A DNA stretch of 35,764 bases, taken from the NCBI RefSeq assembly GCF_946479715.1, contig NZ_CAMLHF010000033.1:1-35764 (forward strand), given 5' to 3'. Of this stretch, positions 31,306 to 35,764 are shown one piece after another. The position numbers and the translations under genes were made by a program. The DNA is from an uncultured Pedobacter sp. (lineage in GTDB: Bacteria > Bacteroidota > Bacteroidia > Sphingobacteriales > Sphingobacteriaceae). Below the pieces are notes generated by a model. The model saw only the letters and a program-made list of their open reading frames with translations. It did not search any database and had not been told where the DNA came from. Numbering within the stretch: position 1 is the stretch's first letter; each line of letters begins with the position of its first letter.

Positions 31306-32709
31306 ATGAATAATTATACCATTAACACAGCTTATAAAAAGAGACTTGCAGATACCACTACCCCGGTAAGTATTTACCTGAGATTGAGAGATGTATTTCC
31401 AAATACAATTTTACTGGAAAGCTCTGACTACCATAGTCGTGAGAACTCTATGAGTTATGTCTGTGCCGAACCTGTTGCGGGTATTATACTGCAAGATGGT
31501 GTGCTTTCTTCTTACTTTCCTGACGGACGGAAAGAGGAAAAAACGGAGTTTGTACTAACCGAAGAAATAGATGCTTTTAAAGCTGCTTTTACACCAGATG
31601 TAATTGATGGCAACAGACATATTTCCAGTGGTTTGTTTGGCTATTTTACTTGGAACGCTGTACAGCATTTTGAAGATATTACCTTTTCTTCTGAAACTCC
31701 GAAAGGCGAAGAGATTCCAACAATGCAGTACCATATTTACCGGTATATTATTGCTATTGACCATTTCCGCAATGAGATCACCTTGTTCAAAAATAGGTTT
31801 AATGGGGATGATAATGAGGACCTGGAAAAGATGGAATACATTATTCAGAACAAGAACTATCCTGAGTATAGTTTTAAAACGAATGGTGAAGAGCACTCCA
31901 ACCTGACAAACGAGGATTTCATGAACATGGTTGATAAACTTAAGAAGCACATATTGCGTGGAGATGTTTTTCAAATCGTTCCTTCCAGAGCTTATAACCA
32001 GGGTTTTTTAGGAGATGAGTTTAATGTTTACAGATGCTTAAGATCAATAAATCCATCGCCATATTTGTTTTATTTTGATTATGGAAGCTTTAAGCTTTTT
32101 GGGTCATCACCAGAAGCTCAAATTACCATAAAGAATAATGTAGCTAATATTTTTCCTATTGCAGGTACGTTTAAACGCACAGGGAATGATATAGAGGATG
32201 CAGAACAAGCAAAAAAACTGGAAGAAGATCCTAAAGAAAGTGCTGAGCATGTAATGCTGGTAGATTTGGCCAGGAATGACCTTAGCAGGCATTGCAGTGG
32301 TGTTCAGGTGAAATCTTTTAAAGAAGTGCAATACTATTCTCACCTGATTCACCTGGTTTCTAAAGTGAGTGGCAACCTGCAGGAAAATGTATCTGCATTT
32401 AAGGTTGTTGCCGATACTTATCCGGCAGGAACATTAAGCGGAGCACCTAAATACAGGGCTATGCAATTGATTGATGAGAATGAAGGCCTCGGAAGGAACT
32501 TTTATGCCGGGGCACTTGGCTATATGGGCTTTAATGATGAGTTTAATCACTGCATCATGATCAGGACATTTATGAGTAAAAACAACCAGCTTCATTATAG
32601 AGCAGGTGCCGGTATTGTTGCCGACTCTGTTCCTGAAAATGAACTAAATGAGGTAAATAATAAAATTGCTGCTTTGCGCAGGGCAATAGAAATGGCTACG
32701 CAAATTTAA
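31306..32709 (+). CDS. trpE: Anthranilate synthase component I
   Basis: The 467-residue protein converts chorismate and ammonia (from TrpG) to anthranilate, the first committed step of tryptophan synthesis, in the cytoplasm. The N-terminal half carries the feedback site LLESSD near residue 37. The chorismate-binding half has GDVFQIVPSRAY, SPEAQITI, IAGTFKRTGND, DLARNDLSRHCSGV, YPAGTLSGAPKYRAM, GALGYMGF and RAGAGIVADS, the standard TrpE motifs. It follows the leader peptide and attenuator by 43 nt and is followed after one base by trpG, the other subunit. Regulation is probably by attenuation plus feedback inhibition by tryptophan. Confidence 0.97.
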   Translation: MNNYTINTAYKKRLADTTTPVSIYLRLRDVFPNTILLESSDYHSRENSMSYVCAEPVAGIILQDGVLSSYFPDGRKEEKTEFVLTEEIDAFKAAFTPDVIDGNRHISSGLFGYFTWNAVQHFEDITFSSETPKGEEIPTMQYHIYRYIIAIDHFRNEITLFKNRFNGDDNEDLEKMEYIIQNKNYPEYSFKTNGEEHSNLTNEDFMNMVDKLKKHILRGDVFQIVPSRAYNQGFLGDEFNVYRCLRSINPSPYLFYFDYGSFKLFGSSPEAQITIKNNVANIFPIAGTFKRTGNDIEDAEQAKKLEEDPKESAEHVMLVDLARNDLSRHCSGVQVKSFKEVQYYSHLIHLVSKVSGNLQENVSAFKVVADTYPAGTLSGAPKYRAMQLIDENEGLGRNFYAGALGYMGFNDEFNHCIMIRTFMSKNNQLHYRAGAGIVADSVPENELNEVNNKIAALRRAIEMATQI

Positions 32710-32710
32710 G

Positions 32711-33301
32711 ATGGAGAATAATAAGATCATGCAAAAGAAAGTTTTGGTTATAGATAATTACGATTCGTTTACTTATAACCTGGTGCATTTAGTAAATGAA
32801 TTGGGCAGGGATGTTGAGGTGTGGAGAAATGATAAATTTGAACTTGCCGATGTTGAGCAGTACGATAAGATTTTGCTTTCGCCAGGACCAGGGATACCTG
32901 AAGAGGCGGGTTTACTAATTGATGTAATCAAAACCTATGCGCCTACCAAAAGTATTTTTGGTGTTTGCCTGGGTCAGCAAGCTATTGCTGAAGCATTTGG
33001 CGGAAGTTTGTTAAATTTAGGCAGGCCTATGCATGGAATTGCTACACCGATTACAGTGCTGGATAAGAGTGAGCTTTTATTTAAAGATTGCCCTGATGTA
33101 ATTAAAGTAGGTCGCTATCACTCATGGGTGGTTAGTAATAAAGGGCTGCCTGATTGCTTTGTGGTTACGGCAACTGATGAAACAGATGAGATTATGGCAT
33201 TGAGCCATAAAACGCTTGATGTGCGTGGTGTACAATTCCATCCAGAAAGCGTGCTTACTGAGTACGGAAAACAAATGATGCAGAACTGGTTAGAAAGTTA
33301 A
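32711..33301 (+). CDS. trpG: Anthranilate synthase component II (glutamine amidotransferase)
   Basis: The 196-residue class I glutamine amidotransferase releases ammonia from glutamine for TrpE. The catalytic triad is visible: Cys 86 in FGVCLGQQAIAE, and His 177 with Glu 179 in VQFHPES. DNYDSFTYNLV and LSPGPGIPEEAG complete the family pattern. It begins one base after the trpE stop (TAA-G-ATG). An internal ATG at 32729 (MQKKVLVID) matches the usual family start and is equally possible. It could also serve aminodeoxychorismate synthase, as some TrpG proteins do. trpC follows after 2 nt. Confidence 0.95.
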   Translation: MENNKIMQKKVLVIDNYDSFTYNLVHLVNELGRDVEVWRNDKFELADVEQYDKILLSPGPGIPEEAGLLIDVIKTYAPTKSIFGVCLGQQAIAEAFGGSLLNLGRPMHGIATPITVLDKSELLFKDCPDVIKVGRYHSWVVSNKGLPDCFVVTATDETDEIMALSHKTLDVRGVQFHPESVLTEYGKQMMQNWLES

Positions 33302-33303
33302 AT

Positions 33304-34095
33304 ATGAATATTTTAGATAAAATTGTACTGAGAAAGAAGGAAGAAGTGGCCTTGGCTAAGCAGCATGTTTCTGTTAAACAGCTGGAGGCTGCGCAGCACT
33401 TTAATCGCAATCCGTATTCTTTTAAAGAGTTTTTATTAGCAGATGACCGAACCGGTATTATTGCTGAGTTTAAACGCCAGTCTCCATCTAAGGGTGTTAT
33501 TAATGACAAAGTTACAGTTGCCAATGTCACTACGGCTTATGCTTCAGCAGGAGCCTCGGCATTGTCTGTACTAACAGATACCGACTTCTTTGGAGGTCAT
33601 CAACGAGATTTGCTTGAGGCAAGGGCTGCGAACAAAGTTCCTATTCTGAGAAAGGATTTTATGATTGATGAATATCAGATCCTTGAGGCAAAAGCCTGGG
33701 GTGCTGATATCATTTTATTAATTGCTGCGATCCTTACTCCGCAGGAAATTGCTGCGCTGGCGGGCACAGCGAAGGGTTTGGGACTTAATGTGCTGTTGGA
33801 AGTGCACAACCAGGAAGAGCTTGAAAGGAGCATTTGTAAGGACCTGGATGCCATTGGCGTGAATAACAGAAACCTTGCTGATTTTACAGTAAATATTCAG
33901 ACTTCGTTTGGTCTTGCAGATCAGATTCCTGCTGATTTTATGAAGATATCAGAAAGTGCCATCAGCGATACTTCTACAATTAAATTATTAAAACAAGCCG
34001 GGTTTAATGGCTTTTTGATTGGCGAAAACTTCATGAAAACTGAAGATCCGGGACTTGCAATCAGAGAGTTTGTCAGTGAATTGATCTCGGTATAA
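33304..34095 (+). CDS. trpC: Indole-3-glycerol phosphate synthase
   Basis: The 263-residue TIM-barrel enzyme cyclises carboxyphenylamino-deoxyribulose phosphate to indole-3-glycerol phosphate. The motifs are IIAEFKRQSPSKG, SALSVLTDTDFFGG, ILRKDFMIDEYQI, EVHNQEEL, GVNNRNL and ISESAI, ending in the phosphate site GFLIGENFMK. It begins 2 nt after trpG. In many Bacteroidota trpD lies between trpG and trpC; here it is absent, and trpF, trpB and trpA do not follow either. Its 3' end contains the promoter of hflX (34081-34109). Confidence 0.96.
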   Translation: MNILDKIVLRKKEEVALAKQHVSVKQLEAAQHFNRNPYSFKEFLLADDRTGIIAEFKRQSPSKGVINDKVTVANVTTAYASAGASALSVLTDTDFFGGHQRDLLEARAANKVPILRKDFMIDEYQILEAKAWGADIILLIAAILTPQEIAALAGTAKGLGLNVLLEVHNQEELERSICKDLDAIGVNNRNLADFTVNIQTSFGLADQIPADFMKISESAISDTSTIKLLKQAGFNGFLIGENFMKTEDPGLAIREFVSELISV

Positions 34096-34109
34096 CTTTT
34101 GTATCTTTG
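34081..34109 (+). promoter_or_regulatory. Promoter of hflX inside the end of trpC
   Basis: TTG at 34081-34083 and TATCTTTG at 34102-34109 are 18 nt apart. The hflX ATG begins 9 nt after the box, so the leader would be only a few nucleotides long. It lets hflX be expressed independently of trp attenuation. Confidence 0.65.
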
Positions 34110-34117
34110 TACTTTAC

Positions 34118-35308
34118 ATGGGAAAACAGAAATATTACGACACGGCACTTAAGCCGGAACGGGCGGTACTTGTAGGAGTAATCAGGCCTGGTGAAAAGCC
34201 GGATGAAACCAGGGAATACCTGGATGAGCTTGCTTTTCTGGTAGATACGGCGGGTGGTGTTGTGGAACATGAATTTACGCAGAAGATGCTTAAACCTGAC
34301 CGTGGAACTTTTGTAGGGACAGGGAAATTGGAAGAAATACAGGCTTACGTAAAGTCTGAAGAGATAGATATGGTTGTTTTTGATGATGAGCTTTCACCAT
34401 CACAACTAAGAAATATTGAACGGGAATTACAGGTTAAAATATTAGATCGGAGTAACCTGATCCTTGATATTTTTGCCAGCAGGGCTCAAACAGCACAAGC
34501 TAAAACTCAGGTTGAACTTGCTCAATTACAATACTTATTACCTCGACTTACCCGCTTATGGACTCACTTAGAGCGCCAAAAGGGTGGTATTGGTATGAGA
34601 GGTCCGGGTGAGACGCAGATTGAGAGTGATAGAAGGATGATCCTTGAAAAGATTGCCCTTTTAAAAAGCAGGCTGGGCCAGATTGATCGACAAAACGAAA
34701 CGCAAAGAAAGAACCGGGGACAACTCATAAGGGTTGCTCTTGTTGGGTATACCAACGTAGGGAAATCAACGATTATGAATATGCTTTCTAAATCTGAAGT
34801 GTTTGCCGAAAACAAACTATTTGCAACATTGGATACCACGGTAAGAAAGGTGGTTATTGAGAATTTACCGTTTTTACTATCAGATACAGTAGGGTTTATC
34901 AGAAAGTTGCCTCACCATTTGGTAGAGTGTTTTAAATCGACATTAGATGAGGTGCGTGAAGCTGATGTATTGATCCACGTTGTGGATGTATCACACGCTA
35001 ACTTTGAAGATCAGATCAATGTTGTGAATGAGACCCTGAAGGATCTTGGTGCAAGGGATAAAGAGACCATCATGGTGTTTAATAAAATGGATGCTTATGT
35101 GAGTCCGGAGCCTGATCATGAAGATGAAGAAAGAGCCGTGCTTACGCTTGATGATTTTAAGCGTAGCTGGATGGCAAATCATAATGCCCCTTCTATATTT
35201 ATATCTGCCCTGCACAAAGAGAATTTAGAGGAATTTAAACAATTATTATACGATAAAGTTGTTGCTTTGCATACCGAGCGCTATCCTTATGATAAGCTGT
35301 TATATTAA
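34118..35308 (+). CDS. hflX: Ribosome-associated GTPase HflX
   Basis: The 396-residue protein has an N-terminal HflX domain (about 10-105, GTFVGTGKLEEI and VVFDDELSPSQLRNIE) and a coiled-coil linker (about 125-200, RLTRLWTHLERQKGGIGMRG, GPGETQIESDRR). The GTPase domain follows, with Walker A GYTNVGKS (210-217), DTVGF (256-260) and NKMD (322-325). HflX binds the 50S subunit and splits stalled or heat-damaged ribosomes. It starts 22 nt after trpC but has its own promoter. rbfA follows after 31 nt. Confidence 0.97.
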   Translation: MGKQKYYDTALKPERAVLVGVIRPGEKPDETREYLDELAFLVDTAGGVVEHEFTQKMLKPDRGTFVGTGKLEEIQAYVKSEEIDMVVFDDELSPSQLRNIERELQVKILDRSNLILDIFASRAQTAQAKTQVELAQLQYLLPRLTRLWTHLERQKGGIGMRGPGETQIESDRRMILEKIALLKSRLGQIDRQNETQRKNRGQLIRVALVGYTNVGKSTIMNMLSKSEVFAENKLFATLDTTVRKVVIENLPFLLSDTVGFIRKLPHHLVECFKSTLDEVREADVLIHVVDVSHANFEDQINVVNETLKDLGARDKETIMVFNKMDAYVSPEPDHEDEERAVLTLDDFKRSWMANHNAPSIFISALHKENLEEFKQLLYDKVVALHTERYPYDKLLY

Positions 35309-35339
35309 TTAATGCCGTTAAAGAAGAAAGAGAAAAATT

Positions 35340-35717
35340 ATGGAAAGTAAACGTCAACAGAAATTTGCCGGGGTGATACAAGAGGAATTAGCTGCTATTT
35401 TTCAGCGCGAAGGCTCTGCATATTTACCCAATACACTGGTTACTATCACTAAAGTTCGCGTTTCTCCGGATTTGGCGGTAGCAAAGGTTTATTTGAGCTT
35501 TTTAAATACAAACAATACGACCTTATCTGTTGCTGAGGTGAATTCTCATTCAAGTGAGATCAGGTATAAACTGGGTGCACGTATTCGTCACCAGGCCCGT
35601 GTAATCCCTACGCTTACCTTCTTTTTAGACGACACCAATGAGTATGTAGAGCATATGGATAAGTTGTTCGATAAAATATCCAGAGACCGTAAGGAGACGG
35701 ATGAGCAAGCCGATTGA
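35340..35717 (+). CDS. rbfA: Ribosome-binding factor A
   Basis: The 125-residue protein is a single KH-like domain: KRQQKFAGVIQEELAAIFQ, VTITKVRVSPDLAVAKVYLS, RYKLGARIRHQARVIPTLTF and FLDDTNEYVEHMDKLFDKI. RbfA binds the 30S subunit during late 16S rRNA maturation and is needed for growth at low temperature. An AGAAAGAG stretch lies before the ATG. It follows hflX and may share its transcript. Its last 17 nt overlap the start of the next, truncated gene. It ends in TGA. Confidence 0.95.
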   Translation: MESKRQQKFAGVIQEELAAIFQREGSAYLPNTLVTITKVRVSPDLAVAKVYLSFLNTNNTTLSVAEVNSHSSEIRYKLGARIRHQARVIPTLTFFLDDTNEYVEHMDKLFDKISRDRKETDEQAD

Positions 35718-35764
35718 TCTTATAACGGCCTACTTCACCGAGATCATAACGCTTATCGGAGAAG
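35701..35764 (+). CDS. Start of an unidentified gene cut by the window edge
   Basis: An ATG at 35701 opens a frame to the end of the window, reading MSKPIDLITAYFTEIITLIG. It overlaps the end of rbfA by 17 nt in another frame, as often seen for coupled genes. The 21 visible residues are too few to identify the product, and the frame could also be chance. Confidence 0.35.
   Translation, partial: MSKPIDLITAYFTEIITLIGE

Overview
The window looks like chromosomal DNA of a Bacteroidota member, most likely a Sphingobacteriaceae genus such as Pedobacter. The signs are promoters of the TAnnTTTG (-7) type, weak or absent Shine-Dalgarno sequences, a SusC/SusD pair controlled by an ECF sigma factor and a FecR anti-sigma factor, an Oar-like TonB receptor, a GIN-domain (DUF2807) protein and a GH92 mannosidase. 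The species assignment is inference; no rRNA gene is present.

Layout. 1-1700: the 3' end of tex, broken by an in-frame TGA, then a convergent Lrp-type regulator and a stand-alone class II tRNA-like gene with an abnormally long variable arm. 1711-11465 (minus strand): an Oar-like TonB receptor, a large palindromic repeat, two overlapping genes carrying three amidohydrolase-type domains of which only one keeps its metal ligands, and a secreted GH92 glycosidase. 11567-18333: O-methyltransferase plus HAD hydrolase, a secreted GIN-domain protein, a flotillin/NfeD-like membrane pair (minus strand), the nucleoside phosphorylase PpnP, and an MFS transporter with a DeoR-type regulator. 18723-25434: ECF sigma, FecR, SusC (with an STN signalling domain) and SusD. 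25614-28749 (minus strand): a TPM/zinc-ribbon lipoprotein, a CarboxypepD-regulatory-domain protein and a group II truncated globin. 28810-31072: an ECF41 sigma factor with all three family signatures, an AhpD-like protein, a Dabb protein and a four-helix membrane protein. 31124-34095: a trp operon front end (leader peptide, attenuator, trpE, trpG, trpC, without trpD). 34118-35764: hflX, rbfA and the first codons of another gene.

How the genes work together. The SusC/SusD block is a self-contained outer-membrane uptake system with its own signalling cascade, but no enzyme beside it indicates its substrate. The trp genes appear to be controlled by ribosome-mediated attenuation through a 25-residue leader peptide containing Trp-Gln-Trp. 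The ECF41 block is the classic pairing of that sigma family with a carboxymuconolactone-decarboxylase/AhpD-type target gene. Several genes have a TAnnTTTG box within 3-14 nt of their start codon, which implies leaderless or nearly leaderless mRNAs.

The observations most worth following up are the broken tex, the odd tRNA-like gene, the trp leader, the ECF41 block and the dispersed palindrome. I did not see a CRISPR array, a prophage, an insertion sequence or an obvious defence island.
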